From: Micromonospora zamorensis
GTDB lineage: Bacteria; Actinomycetota; Actinomycetes; Mycobacteriales; Micromonosporaceae
Assembly: GCF_900090275.1 (NCBI RefSeq)
Contig: NZ_LT607755.1
Coordinates: 930,001-994,000 of the forward strand
Direction of reading: 5' to 3'
DNA: 64,000 nucleotides
The notes under the pieces: generated by a model
Database searches by the model: none
Seen by the model: the letters and a program-made list of their open reading frames with translations, nothing else
Told to the model about the DNA's origin: nothing
Part shown: one piece after another, positions 1-8,503 of the stretch
How positions within the stretch are numbered: the stretch's first letter is position 1
Layout of the letters: every line of letters starts with the position of its first letter
Position numbers and translations under genes: made by a program

Positions 1-1000
1 CGGTGGCCTCCCGGCCGTCGGCGCCGCGTGCCGGTGAGACCTTGGCCTTGTCGATGGCCGAGGTGACAGCGGCGCGTGCGTCCGGGGCGATCGGGCAGCG
101 GCCGGCGTTCGCCGCGCACCAGCGGGTGAAGTTGGTGAAGGCCCGCTCGAAGCCGCGGGCCTGGCTCTCCGAACCCTCCACCAGCCGCTGCTGCGGGTCG
201 ACAGCGCCGTCGAGCACCAGCGCCCGCACCCGCTGCGGGTAGAGCTGGGCGTACGTGGCGCCGAGCAGGGTGCCGTAGGAGTAGCCGAGGTAGGTGAGCT
301 TGTCGTCGCCCACTGCGGCGCGTACCGCGTCCATGTCGCGGGCGGCCTGCTCGGTGCCGTACAGCGGCAACTGGTCGCCGTAGCGGTCGCCGCAGCCGCG
401 CCCGATCCGCTGACTCAGGCCGACGAAGCCGTCGAACGCCGACTGGCTCGTCGGGTCGGGGTCGAAGCCGAAGCTGGCGTCCAGGTCGGCGTCGGAGATG
501 CACTTCACCGGGCTGGACCGGGAGACGCCACGCGGGTCGAAGCCGACGATGTCGAAACGCTCCGTGATGGAGGCGGGCAGCCCGCCGAACTGGGTGCCGA
601 AGGAGAGGTAGACGGCAGTGTCGACGCCGGAGCCGCCCGGGCCACCCGGGTTGACCACCAACGAGCCGACCCGGTCGCGCTGCTTGGTGGACCGGGCGCG
701 CAGCAGGGCGATCTCGAACGTCTCCCCGGCGCCCGGGCCGGTGCTCGCTCCGGCCCCGGTGCCCCAGTCGCGGGGCACCGCGATGCGCGCGCACTCGTAC
801 CGCATGTCCGGTGCGCCACGCCCGACCAGTTCGTCGGGCACCTCCGGGCAGGGCCGCCACGTCGGGGCGCTCCCGGTCGGCGCGGCGGCACCCTCCACCT
901 CGGTGCGCGGCGCGAACGCCGGCAGCGTGCAGCCGGCGGTGAGCAGCGCGGCCGCCACGAAGGCGGCCAGGTGCCGACGGACCCGGCGAGTGGTCGCCAT
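1..1000 (-). CDS. Secreted S33-family tripeptidyl aminopeptidase-like lipoprotein (3' end cut by window edge)
   Basis: Alpha/beta-hydrolase resembling Streptomyces Tap/SlpD exported aminopeptidases, which release short N-terminal peptides from proteins outside the membrane. The ATG at 1000 is followed by a basic N-terminus, a hydrophobic stretch and a lipobox (LLTAGC, about residues 19-24), so a lipid-anchored exported enzyme is expected. An oxyanion-region NPGGPGGSG motif lies near residue 110 and the nucleophile elbow GYSYGT near residue 215. About 333 codons are visible; the catalytic Asp and His would lie beyond the left edge. The next gene in the same direction (DNA ligase) ends 58 bp upstream and is probably unrelated in function. 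The family call is firm; substrate specificity is inferred. Confidence 0.85.
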   Translation of the reverse strand, partial: MATTRRVRRHLAAFVAAALLTAGCTLPAFAPRTEVEGAAAPTGSAPTWRPCPEVPDELVGRGAPDMRYECARIAVPRDWGTGAGASTGPGAGETFEIALLRARSTKQRDRVGSLVVNPGGPGGSGVDTAVYLSFGTQFGGLPASITERFDIVGFDPRGVSRSSPVKCISDADLDASFGFDPDPTSQSAFDGFVGLSQRIGRGCGDRYGDQLPLYGTEQAARDMDAVRAAVGDDKLTYLGYSYGTLLGATYAQLYPQRVRALVLDGAVDPQQRLVEGSESQARGFERAFTNFTRWCAANAGRCPIAPDARAAVTSAIDKAKVSPARGADGREAT

Positions 1001-1058
1001 CCGGGGCTGACGGTCGGTGCGGGTCACGTGGTCCTCCGGGATCGGGTCGACGGCCAGG

Positions 1059-2186
1059 TTACGCCGGGCCGGTGGCGGCTCGGTCCACGGTGGCCGTCGG
1101 GTCGCCGCGCAGCACCTGGTCCACATCGAAGCGGATCGGGCGGTCGAGCTGGTCGTAGCGGCAGGAGCGGGGGTCGCGGTCCGGGCGCCAGCGGACGAAC
1201 TGGGCGGTGTGCCGGAACCGCTCGCCCTCCATCGCGTCGTAGCCCACCTCGACCACCAGCTCCGGGCGCACCGGCTCCCACTCCAGGTTCTTCGTGCCCG
1301 TCCACCGGCTCACCCCGCCGGGGATGCGTTGGCCGCGTTCGTGGTCGCCGTGCACCCACGGGTGCTCGCCTCCGGTGTCCCGGTAGGGCGCCAGCTCGTC
1401 GAGCAGCTCGGCGCGGCGGGCCATGCTGAACGACGCGCTCACGCCAACGTGGTGCAGGACCCCGGAGTCGTCGTACAGGCCGAGCAGCAGCGAGCCAACC
1501 ACCGGGCCGGACTTGTGCCAGCGGAACCCGGCCACCACGGCGTCCGCGGTGCGGGCGTGCTTGACCTTGAACATCAGCCGTTTGCCCGGCTCGTACGGAA
1601 GGTCGGCCGGCTTGACGATCAGCCCGTCCAACCCGGCGCCCTCGAACACGTCGAACCAGCGACGGGCAGTGTCCGGATCGGTGGTGACCTGGGTGACGTG
1701 CACCGGCGGACGCACCCCGGCCAGCGCCTCGACCAACCGTTCGCGGCGGCGCGGGTAGGGCTGGTCGAGCAGTGCCTCGTCGCCGATCGCCAGCAGGTCG
1801 AACGCGACGAAGTCGGCCGGAGTGGTCTCGGCCAGCATCTTCACCCGGGACGCGGCCGGGTGGACGCGCTGGGCCAGCAGCTCGAAATCCAGCCGGGGCT
1901 GGCCGCTCGGCCCGTCGCGCCGGATCACGATCAGCTCGCCGTCGACCGCGCACCGCTCGGGTAGCTGTCGACGGGCCTGCTCGACCACCTCGGGGAAGTA
2001 GCGGGTCATCGACTTGCCGCCCCGGCTGGACAGCTCGACCTCGTCGCCGTCGCGGAACACGATGCACCGGAACCCGTCCCACTTGGGCTCGTAGGTGAGG
2101 CCTGGGGTGGTGGGCAGCTTGGGCACGCTCTTGGCCAGCATCGGCTCGACCGGCGGGTTGATCGGCAGGTCCACGGCGCCAGTCAA
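1059..2186 (-). CDS. ligC: ATP-dependent DNA ligase, LigC type
   Basis: 375-aa stand-alone ATP-dependent DNA ligase that would seal nicks by adenylating a lysine and transferring AMP to a 5' phosphate. Motif I is EPKWDGFR with the nucleophile at K35; motif III VDGELIVI, motif IV FVAFDLLAIG and motif V DGLIVKP followed by FKVKH are all present in order. The C-terminal OB fold contains GERFRHTAQFVRWRPD. Length matches mycobacterial LigC (about 360 aa) and there are no fused polymerase or nuclease domains as in LigD. No Ku gene is in the window, so a role in end joining cannot be argued from context; LigC enzymes are linked to excision repair. Start chosen at ATG 2186, which gives the usual N-terminus. 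Confidence 0.92.
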   Translation of the reverse strand: MTGAVDLPINPPVEPMLAKSVPKLPTTPGLTYEPKWDGFRCIVFRDGDEVELSSRGGKSMTRYFPEVVEQARRQLPERCAVDGELIVIRRDGPSGQPRLDFELLAQRVHPAASRVKMLAETTPADFVAFDLLAIGDEALLDQPYPRRRERLVEALAGVRPPVHVTQVTTDPDTARRWFDVFEGAGLDGLIVKPADLPYEPGKRLMFKVKHARTADAVVAGFRWHKSGPVVGSLLLGLYDDSGVLHHVGVSASFSMARRAELLDELAPYRDTGGEHPWVHGDHERGQRIPGGVSRWTGTKNLEWEPVRPELVVEVGYDAMEGERFRHTAQFVRWRPDRDPRSCRYDQLDRPIRFDVDQVLRGDPTATVDRAATGPA

Positions 2187-2308
2187 TCAGACGGTGCCGA
2201 CAGTCGTGAGGCAGATCACCGTCGGTGCCGGGGCGGCGTGTCCGCCGCTGCGCTGCTCGTCCCGACCGACCGGATCGGATAACCGCAGGTCAGAGCTACT
2301 TTCGCGGG

Positions 2309-2521
2309 GTGTCCGAGTGGGTCTGTGACTGCTGTGGGCGGTGGCGGGTCAGCGTCGAGCTGATCCGGGGCCGCTACCGCTACCGGCTGACCCGGCGTTA
2401 CCCGGAGCGGTTCGGCGGCGGTCGCGACGTGCTCGGCGAGGTCGGTTCGGTGCCGGAGCTGGAGGAGCTGTTGCGCCGGCGTACCCCGCTGAGCCTGGCC
2501 GACCTGCGCGAAGCGGCCTGA
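2309..2521 (+). CDS. Small Zn-ribbon-like hypothetical protein
   Basis: 70-aa protein beginning VSEWVCDCCGRWRV. A CxCC cluster near the N-terminus suggests metal binding but there is no second Cys pair, so a complete zinc ribbon is not shown. The rest is Arg/Glu rich and predicted soluble. The GTG start at 2309 was preferred over an ATG-type start at 2225 because a TACTTT box (2297-2302) ends 6 nt before it, the usual actinobacterial leaderless arrangement, and because the extra residues are low-complexity. No function recognised. Confidence 0.6.
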   Translation: MSEWVCDCCGRWRVSVELIRGRYRYRLTRRYPERFGGGRDVLGEVGSVPELEELLRRRTPLSLADLREAA

Positions 2522-2613
2522 TCCCACCGAGCTTGCGCCCGGGTGTCACGATCCACCCGGAGGCCTCGTCTGCACCCCGGCGGTGCCGACCGGCGCCGCC
2601 GGGAGGAGACACG

Positions 2614-3036
2614 ATGCGGTTCGAAGCGGATACGGAAATCGCCGCCGACGTCGAGCAGGTCTGGGCGGTGCTGGTCGACGTGCCGCGCTGGCCGGAGTGG
2701 ACGGCCTCGGTGTCGCGGGCCGAGCGGGGGGAGCCGGGGCCGCTCGCCGTCGGCGCGACGGCCCGGTTGACCCAGCCGAAGCTGCGGCCGGCCGTGTGGC
2801 GGGTCACCGATCTGACCGAGGGCCGGGAGTTCACCTGGGCCTCCCAGACCCCCGGTGTACGCACCCGGGGCGAGCATCGTCTGCTGCCGCTGCCCGGCGG
2901 GCGCACCCGGGTCGAGCTGGCCATCGCCCAGTCCGGGCCGCTGGCCGACGTGATTGGCTGGCTCTACGGCGACCTGCTCCGGCGCTACCTGCGTCTGGAG
3001 GCCGACGGGCTCAAACGTCGGAGTGAGCGGGGCTGA
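2614..3036 (+). CDS. SRPBCC (START/Bet v1-like) family protein
   Basis: 140-aa protein of the polyketide cyclase/dehydrase-like SRPBCC superfamily, which binds hydrophobic ligands in a helix-grip cavity. The N-terminal strand-helix 'ADVEQVWAVLVDVPRWPEW' is the family hallmark, followed by the antiparallel strands and a long C-terminal helix (residues about 110-135). ATG 2614 follows a GGGAGGAG ribosome site. The last 26 bp overlap the convergent GNAT gene. No partner suggests a ligand; such proteins in actinomycetes are mostly unassigned. Confidence 0.8.
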   Translation: MRFEADTEIAADVEQVWAVLVDVPRWPEWTASVSRAERGEPGPLAVGATARLTQPKLRPAVWRVTDLTEGREFTWASQTPGVRTRGEHRLLPLPGGRTRVELAIAQSGPLADVIGWLYGDLLRRYLRLEADGLKRRSERG

Positions 3037-3505
3037 CCACCGGCTTCTCCAGCACGGCCAACCGGATGCCGTTCGGGTCCGGCCGGTGCGCCACGATCCG
3101 GTAGCCGTGCCGCTCGTACAGCCGCAGGTTGCGCGCGCTGTCCGCCCCGGTGAACAGGGTGAACAGGGCCACCCGGCCGGCGCAGGCCACCTCGATCGCG
3201 GTGAGCAGCCGTCCACCGACCCCCCGACCCTGCTGGTCCGGGGCCACCGAGAGTCGCCCGACGTGCGCGGTGTCCCCGGCCAGGTGGGCCCGCACCGAGC
3301 CGACCAGTCGGTGCCCCGACCGGGCTGCGAGGACGACGCCCGGGCCGGTCAACACCGCCCGGACCTCGTCCAGCGTCTCGGTCAACGGCGGCAGGAACGG
3401 GTCGCCGTAGTGCTGTGCCTCGGTCAGGTACGCGGCCCGTTGCACGGTGAGGATCTCGCCGACGTCCGCGACACCGGCCGGGACGATGCTCGCCTCGACG
3501 CTCAT
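3011..3505 (-). CDS. GNAT family N-acetyltransferase
   Basis: 164-aa single-domain acetyltransferase. The acetyl-CoA pyrophosphate-binding motif A is seen as VAPDQQGRGVGGRLL (about residues 87-101), preceded by the beta-4 strand and followed by the LYERHGYR motif B region near residue 130. The substrate is unknown. It converges with and overlaps the SRPBCC gene by 26 bp at the 3' ends, so the two are independently transcribed. Confidence 0.85.
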   Translation of the reverse strand: MSVEASIVPAGVADVGEILTVQRAAYLTEAQHYGDPFLPPLTETLDEVRAVLTGPGVVLAARSGHRLVGSVRAHLAGDTAHVGRLSVAPDQQGRGVGGRLLTAIEVACAGRVALFTLFTGADSARNLRLYERHGYRIVAHRPDPNGIRLAVLEKPVVSPAHSDV

Positions 3506-3602
3506 CGGGGCAGCACACCACGACCGCCGATGTCCTCGGCGGGCGGCCCCGCCCGCGCCGGCCGTACGCTGGCCCGTGTCCAGCCGAGAACGAGGGGGAG
3601 CG

Positions 3603-4106
3603 GTGGCCGAGCTGACGTACCCGGAGGTGGGGCGGACCCGGCACGGGGCGCTGCCCGGCGGCTACCACCACCTGCGCCACCGGTATCCGTTGCCGGCGGG
3701 CAGCTTCGACACCGCGGCCGAGGCGGTGCTGAGCTGGCGGCTGCACCGCGCCGCCGGGGTCCGGATGCGGACCACCGTCGCACGCGCCACCGAGGGGGTG
3801 CTGGTCACCGCCGGCCTGGGCGTCGGCCCGGCCCGCATCTGGGGGCCGTGTCAGGTGATCTGGAGCGAGGAGTCGCCCACTCGCGCGGGCTTCGGCTACG
3901 GAAGCCTGACCGGGCATCCGGAGCGGGGCGAGGAGGCGTTCGTGGTCGGCCGCGAGGACGACGGCGCGGTCTGGTTCGAGGTACGCGCGTTCAGCCTCCC
4001 GGCCCGCTGGTTCACCTGTGCCGGCGGCCCGGCTGTCCGGGCGGTGCAGCACACCTACGCCTGGTGGCTCGGCCGTACCCTGCGGCGGCTCTGTCTGAGC
4101 CGCTGA
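3603..4106 (+). CDS. DUF1990 family protein
   Basis: 167-aa protein with the DUF1990 pattern: N-terminal YPEVGRTRHG and GYHHLRHRYPL, central 'VIWSEESPTRAGFGYGSL' and GHPERGEEAF, C-terminal RAVQHTYAWWLGRTLRRL. GTG 3603 is preceded by GAACGAGGGGG; an upstream ATG at 3447 would add a low-complexity extension and overlap the divergent GNAT gene. The domain is widespread in actinomycetes and has no known activity. Soluble, no signal peptide. Confidence 0.82.
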   Translation: MAELTYPEVGRTRHGALPGGYHHLRHRYPLPAGSFDTAAEAVLSWRLHRAAGVRMRTTVARATEGVLVTAGLGVGPARIWGPCQVIWSEESPTRAGFGYGSLTGHPERGEEAFVVGREDDGAVWFEVRAFSLPARWFTCAGGPAVRAVQHTYAWWLGRTLRRLCLSR

Positions 4107-4134
4107 GCGCCGGGCACTGTCGCTCCGGCGAGGC

Positions 4135-5055
4135 TCAGTAACCCGCGAACGAGCGGATCGGGGCGCGCGGGCCGTACTTCGGCGCGCGGATGCCGGCGGC
4201 CTCCAGGAGCAGGCAGACCCGGCCCCGGTGACCCCGGAACGGCTCCAGCAGGGCCAACATCCGGGCATCGTCGCCCCTCGGCTCGCCGGCGAGCGCCCAG
4301 GCGACAGTGTTCGGGATGTGGAAGTCGCCGACGCTGACCGCGTCCGGGTCCCCGTACGCGATCCGGACCACCTCGGCGGCCGTCCACGGCCCGATGCCGG
4401 GAATTGCGGTCAGCCGGCGGGTGGCGTCGGCGGCGTCTGTGCTGCGCTCCAGGCGGTCGGCGAGCGCCGCGGCGCGACGGAGCGTGTCGGCTCTGCGCTG
4501 TTCCACCCCGAACGGGTGGAACACCCAGTACGGGGCCGCGGCCACGGTGGCGGCCTCGGGCGGCAGGAGCAGCGGCTGCAACGGGCCGGGAGCCGGCTCC
4601 CGGAAGTGCCGCACCATCGCCGAGTACGCCCGGTAGGCCTCCTTGCCGGTGACCTTCTGCTCGAAGACCGCGCGCAGGAGTCGGGGGAAGACCTCCCCGG
4701 TGGCGGGCATCCGGAGGCCCCGGTGCTCCCGGGCCAGCCGGGCGACCAGCGGGTGCGCCGCTGCCAGTTCGGTGAAGCCGGTCAGGTCGTCGCGCAGCCC
4801 GGCGATCGCGTCGGCGCGGGCGAGGACGTGCTCGGCGCCCGGCCCGTAGCCCTCCGCGAGCAACTCGCCGCCGGCGGCGCGCAGGGCCAGGGTGGCCGGG
4901 CCGTCCGGGGTGCGGGTGGCCCACCAGAAGGTGCCGGCGGCGACCCGCGCGCACGGGTCGTACGGGCTGAAGGTGAGTGCGCGCACAGAAGCCGCCAGCC
5001 GATAACCGACCGGAGGGCGCAACACCCTGCTCGCGGCGGGTTCGGTGTCGGTCAC
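4135..5055 (-). CDS. DNA-3-methyladenine glycosylase (AlkA-like, HhH-GPD)
   Basis: 306-aa base-excision repair glycosylase. The helix-hairpin-helix is AIPGIGPWTAAEVVRIAYG (about residues 224-242) and the catalytic aspartate lies just after in SVGDFHIPN. The N-terminal half has the AlkA-type domain ending in FEQKVTGKEAYRAYSAMVR. It would remove alkylated purines from DNA. GTG 5055 was chosen because longer readings run through the lipoprotein gene region. Next to the LigC gene it gives a small repair neighbourhood, though the genes are not in one operon. Confidence 0.9.
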   Translation of the reverse strand: MTDTEPAASRVLRPPVGYRLAASVRALTFSPYDPCARVAAGTFWWATRTPDGPATLALRAAGGELLAEGYGPGAEHVLARADAIAGLRDDLTGFTELAAAHPLVARLAREHRGLRMPATGEVFPRLLRAVFEQKVTGKEAYRAYSAMVRHFREPAPGPLQPLLLPPEAATVAAAPYWVFHPFGVEQRRADTLRRAAALADRLERSTDAADATRRLTAIPGIGPWTAAEVVRIAYGDPDAVSVGDFHIPNTVAWALAGEPRGDDARMLALLEPFRGHRGRVCLLLEAAGIRAPKYGPRAPIRSFAGY

Positions 5056-5186
5056 GCCGCCAACTCTGCCACGTACGGGCGGGACGTCGGCACCACCGGT
5101 GTGCCGACGTCCCGCCCGTACAACTGGTGGCCGGCCGCGCCCTCCCCGGCGACGACCGACCACCGCGTCCTGGTGGTGTGCCTGGC

Positions 5187-5834
5187 TCAGTACGAGTAGC
5201 CCGAGCCTCCGGCGTCGTTCGAGCCGCTGTCCGCCGGCGGTGCGACCGCCTTCGGCGTGGAGGTGGGCAGGCAGCTGAGGTTCTTCTTGCCGTCCGGCTG
5301 GACCACGAACCAGGTGCCACCAACGGCCTGGCCCTTCCACTGGCCGGGCTTCTTGTCGCCGATGTAGCGGTACACGGGCCAGCCGCCGACGGTGAGCTGA
5401 CGGGTGCCGTCCTGGCGGGTCACGCTGCTGACCTTGTCGTCGGAGACGCCGGTGAGCTGCGGGTTGCCGTCGGTCAGCGCCGGGGGCCACACCTCGGCGC
5501 ACTTGTCGACGCAGTTCGACGACGGCGGGTCGGCGGTGTCCTTGTCGAAGCGGTACAGGATCCAACCGTCCTGGTCGGTGACCACCTTGCCCATCCGGGC
5601 GACGCTCTTGCCGACCAACTTCTCGGTCAGGTCCACGTTCGCGGGCGGCGCGTCGGCGGCGGGCGCCTCCGCGGACGCCGAAGCCTCGGGTACAACCGAC
5701 GCGGTGGGCTCGGCCGCGGCGACGGCGACCGGCTCGGCCGCGCTCGAGTTCGCCCCGTCGTAACCTGCGGGAGCGCAGGCCGTTAGTGCGACCATCGCGC
5801 TCGCGACGATGACGGTCCGCTTCATCTGTGCCAC
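5187..5834 (-). CDS. Secreted-repeat lipoprotein (Lipoprotein_15 / COG4315 type)
   Basis: 215-aa exported lipoprotein. Residues 1-20 form a signal peptide with lipobox LTAC; an Ala/Pro/Glu-rich linker runs to about residue 65. Two copies of the 'secreted repeat of unknown function' follow: one around DGWILYRFDKDT...CVDKCAEVWPP and one around GGWPVYRYIGDKKPGQWKGQ. The paired Cys in CVDKC probably form a disulfide. GTG 5834 sits 4 nt from GAGGAGGG; an internal ATG at 5825 is possible. A TTGACA box lies 49 nt upstream. Location beside an ECF sigma/anti-sigma pair suggests envelope-stress control, which is inference only. Confidence 0.85.
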   Translation of the reverse strand: MAQMKRTVIVASAMVALTACAPAGYDGANSSAAEPVAVAAAEPTASVVPEASASAEAPAADAPPANVDLTEKLVGKSVARMGKVVTDQDGWILYRFDKDTADPPSSNCVDKCAEVWPPALTDGNPQLTGVSDDKVSSVTRQDGTRQLTVGGWPVYRYIGDKKPGQWKGQAVGGTWFVVQPDGKKNLSCLPTSTPKAVAPPADSGSNDAGGSGYSY

Positions 5835-5860
5835 GTGCCCTCCTCATTCTTGGCAGTTCA

Positions 5861-5888
5861 CCCATAGGTACGGGAAGTGGGCTGTCAA
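5861..5888 (-). promoter_or_regulatory. Candidate sigma-70-type promoter of the secreted-repeat lipoprotein
   Basis: On the minus strand a perfect TTGACA (5888-5883) is followed after 16 nt by TATGGG (5866-5861), about 27 nt before the GTG start. The -35 is consensus, the -10 only partial. Confidence 0.45.
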
Positions 5889-5989
5889 GGTTGAAGTAGT
5901 AACAGTGGTCAATTTCACGTTCTTTGATTGAACCGATCGGGGCAGCGATACGTACGCCCCCGCAAGGGAAACTCCCCACAAACGACAGA

Positions 5990-6024
5990 TCGGCGCCGGT
6001 CATTGTGACAATGACCGGCGCCGA
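5990..6024 (-). terminator. Perfect 17-bp inverted repeat downstream of the anti-sigma gene
   Basis: Arms 5990-6006 and 6008-6024 are exact reverse complements around a single central base, giving a 16-bp stem with a 3-nt loop. It begins 13 bp after the anti-sigma stop and is followed on the minus strand by a T/G-rich run. Termination of the sigma/anti-sigma transcript is most likely; a cruciform or protein-binding palindrome is the alternative. Confidence 0.7.
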
Positions 6025-6037
6025 AGCGTACGCGCGA

Positions 6038-6814
6038 CTACAGGGGGACCGTGACCAGCGGACTCGCCACACCATTGGCGTCGATCGACTGCACCTGGAG
6101 CTGTTTGATGTCACTCACCAGCGCGGACGTCGAGGCACTCAACTCAAGACCCTGCGGGCGGGTGTTGGTGCCGTAACCACCCTCCGGCACCGACCAGGTC
6201 GAAATCACCTCGGGGTCGGCGTTCTTGCGCACCACCACCAGCCGGCAGACGCGCGGGCCGGGCAGCTTCCGCAGGCTGAAATTGATCCGGGTGCCGTACT
6301 CCCGCTTGACCAGGAACACTGTCGTCTGCACGCCCGTGGTCGGGTCGGTCGCGTCGACCTGGTCGCCCTCCTCCTCCGTGCCGCCCACACCAGGGCCGCT
6401 CGGCGGAGCAGTCGGCCCGCTGGTCTGCGGGTCGATCGGTGCGTTCGACGTCGGACCGGCCACCGGGGTCGAGCCGCTGTCGGTCACGCTGACGAACCCG
6501 TACCCGCTCAGTCCGCCGAAGACCACCACCGCAGCGGCCGTCGCCAACATCTGCCGGAACCGGGTACGCCGACGATCGGCCCGGACCGCGCCCAGCGTCC
6601 GGTTCAACAACGCCGGATCGGTCGCTGTCTGCTCCAGCGCCATCATCGTCTCGCCGTCGATGTCGGAGAGCAGCCCGACCACCGGCACCATCGTCTCTAA
6701 CTCCGCCGCACACGCCCAGCAGGTCGCGAGATGCTCCTCGAACCGCTCGGTATCCTGCTCGTCGAGCACACCGAGCGCGTACGCCGCGACGTCCATGTGG
6801 TCCGGCCGGCTCAT
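6038..6814 (-). CDS. Membrane-anchored zinc anti-sigma factor
   Basis: 258-aa anti-sigma factor for the ECF sigma encoded just upstream. The cytoplasmic N-terminus carries the ZAS zinc motif HLATCWAC (H28, C32, C35, with an upstream His at H6). One transmembrane helix follows at about residues 92-113 (LATAAAVVVFGGLSGYGF), then a Pro/Thr/Gly linker and a beta-rich extracytoplasmic domain with no catalytic motif. Its ATG overlaps the sigma stop by 4 bp (ATGA), implying translational coupling. The architecture resembles mycobacterial RslA. It would hold sigma at the membrane until an oxidative or envelope signal releases it; the actual signal is unknown. Confidence 0.88.
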   Translation of the reverse strand: MSRPDHMDVAAYALGVLDEQDTERFEEHLATCWACAAELETMVPVVGLLSDIDGETMMALEQTATDPALLNRTLGAVRADRRRTRFRQMLATAAAVVVFGGLSGYGFVSVTDSGSTPVAGPTSNAPIDPQTSGPTAPPSGPGVGGTEEEGDQVDATDPTTGVQTTVFLVKREYGTRINFSLRKLPGPRVCRLVVVRKNADPEVISTWSVPEGGYGTNTRPQGLELSASTSALVSDIKQLQVQSIDANGVASPLVTVPL

Positions 6815-7371
6815 TCTGTCACCCCCCGCTCCTGCAGAGCCGTGCGCAGCGCGCGCAGCGCGTAGTAGACCCTCGACTTGGCGGTGCCGAGCGGCAGCCC
6901 CAACTCCTCGGCGGCCTCCGGGACCGTCCGCCCCCGGAAGTACGTCGAGATCAGAATTTCCCGGTGCGACTGACTGAGCGTACGCAGCGCGTCCGCCACC
7001 GTCATCGTGCGCAACACCCGGTCGGTGCTGTCCGCCTCGGCGAACGCGGTGAGGTCCCGGTCGTACGTCTCCGGTGGCCGGGCCTCCTGGCTGCGGTGCT
7101 CGTCGATGGCGATCCGACGGGCCACCGTGACGAGCCACGGCCGCAGCGAGCCCTGCCCCTGCGTGCCGAGGCGGTGCGCGTTGCGCCAGGCCCGCAGCAG
7201 CGTCTCCTGGACGATGTCCTCCGCACGCTGCCGATCCCCCCCGGTGAGACGCATCACGAACATCAGCAGCGGACCGGCGTGCTCGGCGTAGAGCTGACGG
7301 ATCAACTGGTCGGAATGGCTGGCCTCGGTTGTCGTCGCCTGATGGCGCCCGGGCGCCGGTCGCGGCGTCAC
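6811..7371 (-). CDS. ECF-family RNA polymerase sigma factor
   Basis: 186-aa sigma factor with region 2 (YAEHAGPLLMFVMRLTG to EDIVQETLLRAWRNA, residues about 25-65) and region 4 (LSQSHREILISTYFRG and GTAKSRVYYALRALR, residues about 125-175), joined by a short linker without region 3, as in SigL-like ECF sigmas. GTG 7371 was chosen as the first start that retains only a short disordered lead; a longer frame extends upstream but is low-complexity. Forms a translationally coupled pair with the anti-sigma gene. Autoregulation from the A-tract region at about 7578-7609 is plausible. Confidence 0.9.
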   Translation of the reverse strand: MTPRPAPGRHQATTTEASHSDQLIRQLYAEHAGPLLMFVMRLTGGDRQRAEDIVQETLLRAWRNAHRLGTQGQGSLRPWLVTVARRIAIDEHRSQEARPPETYDRDLTAFAEADSTDRVLRTMTVADALRTLSQSHREILISTYFRGRTVPEAAEELGLPLGTAKSRVYYALRALRTALQERGVTE

Positions 7372-7630
7372 CGGACCATTCTGGCGAGACGTCGCGTGCG
7401 CGTCGACCCCCCGAGCAGGGGGCGTCGGCCGCGACGAGGACCGCGCCGACAACCAGTCCGCGCGTACCGCGTCACCATGCCAACCGGCCGCCACCGCATG
7501 CATGCAGACCTCCGGGATGTCCGTCACCAACGCCGGCCCACGAGGTGGGCCGCCCGGTGGTACGCGCCAGCGCCCCGAACGGATCAACAAACCGCGAAAA
7601 AAAAGTTCTGCGTCGCTGCCGGGTGGGCGG
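7372..7630. other. Intergenic region upstream of the ECF sigma gene, with an A8 tract
   Basis: 259 bp without a convincing gene. An uninterrupted run of eight A (7597-7604) stands out in this GC-rich DNA. On the minus strand it reads AGAACTTTTTTTT, and CGTTC follows about 20 nt later; this resembles an ECF-type promoter (AAC-containing -35, CGTT-like -10) that could serve sigma autoregulation. The remaining sequence shows nothing further. Confidence 0.4.
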
Positions 7631-8488
7631 TCAGCGGCGGACCGAGAACAGCCCCGGAGGCGGGGGATCGGAGCCGGTCGCGTCGGCGTCCCGCACCACC
7701 TGCGCTCCACCGACGAAGCGGTCCAGGTCGTCGCCGGCCACCACCCGACCCGGAAACCAGTCACCGGCCGCGCGCCGGGTCAGCTCCGGCACCGGCGGTG
7801 TGACCCGCCCGGCGACCAGCACCAGATTGCCGTACCGGCGGCCACGCAACACCGCCGCGTCGCCCACCAGACAGGCCTGCGGCAGCACCGAGCGGACCGT
7901 GGCGACCTGCGCCCGGGCGTGCCGCAGCGGTGGGCCGTCGGCCAGGTTCGCCAGATACCAACCCGCGGGGCGCAACACCCGGGCCACCTCCGCCGCGTAC
8001 TCCACGGACGTGAGATGAGCCGGGGTACGGGCACCGGCGAACACGTCGGCGACCACCACGTCGTAGCTGGCGTCGCGGGTGGATGTCAACACCGCCCGCG
8101 CGTCCTCCACCCGCACCCGCAGCCGGGTGTCGGACGGCCACGGCAACGCCCGACGGACCAGCTCCACCAACGCGCCGTCCACCTCGGACACCCGCTGGGT
8201 AGACCCGGGACGGGTTGCGGAGACGTACCGGGGAAGGGTCAGGGCCCCACCGCCCAGATGCAGCACCCGCAGCGGCTCACCGGCGGGCGCGATCAGGTCC
8301 AGCGCGGCGGCCAGCCGTCGCACGTACTCGAATTCCAGGTGGGTGGGGTCGGTCAGGTCGACATGCGACTGCGGCGCGCCGTCCAGCAGCAGGGTCCACG
8401 AGCCCGCCCGGTCCGGATCCGGAACGAGCTCGGCCTGCCCGGTGTCGACCTGCTCGACCACCCGGTCAGCCGCCCGTTTACGTCCCAT
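7631..8488 (-). CDS. Spermidine synthase-like methyltransferase-fold protein
   Basis: 285-aa protein with the Rossmann fold of the spermidine synthase family: glycine-rich loop VLHLGGGALTLPRY (about residues 73-86), acidic loop VSEVDGALVELV (about 98-110) and YDVVVADVFAGARTP (about 141-155). No N-terminal transporter segment as in the fused MFS/synthase proteins. The family transfers aminopropyl groups, but many actinobacterial members are unassigned and polyamine specificity cannot be claimed. It starts 15 bp after nurA and looks like the last gene of the herA-sbcD-sbcC-nurA operon. Confidence 0.78.
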   Translation of the reverse strand: MGRKRAADRVVEQVDTGQAELVPDPDRAGSWTLLLDGAPQSHVDLTDPTHLEFEYVRRLAAALDLIAPAGEPLRVLHLGGGALTLPRYVSATRPGSTQRVSEVDGALVELVRRALPWPSDTRLRVRVEDARAVLTSTRDASYDVVVADVFAGARTPAHLTSVEYAAEVARVLRPAGWYLANLADGPPLRHARAQVATVRSVLPQACLVGDAAVLRGRRYGNLVLVAGRVTPPVPELTRRAAGDWFPGRVVAGDDLDRFVGGAQVVRDADATGSDPPPPGLFSVRR

Positions 8489-8503
8489 CGTGATCAGCCC
8501 CGT

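Noticed and set aside
1059..2186. LigD-type end-joining ligase
   Set aside because: Only the ligase and OB domains are present, no polymerase or phosphoesterase domain, and no Ku gene in the window.
4135..6114. Reading the AlkA-like protein as a 659-aa product
   Set aside because: The upstream part is an out-of-frame shadow of the lipoprotein gene; family homology begins at the GTG at 5055.
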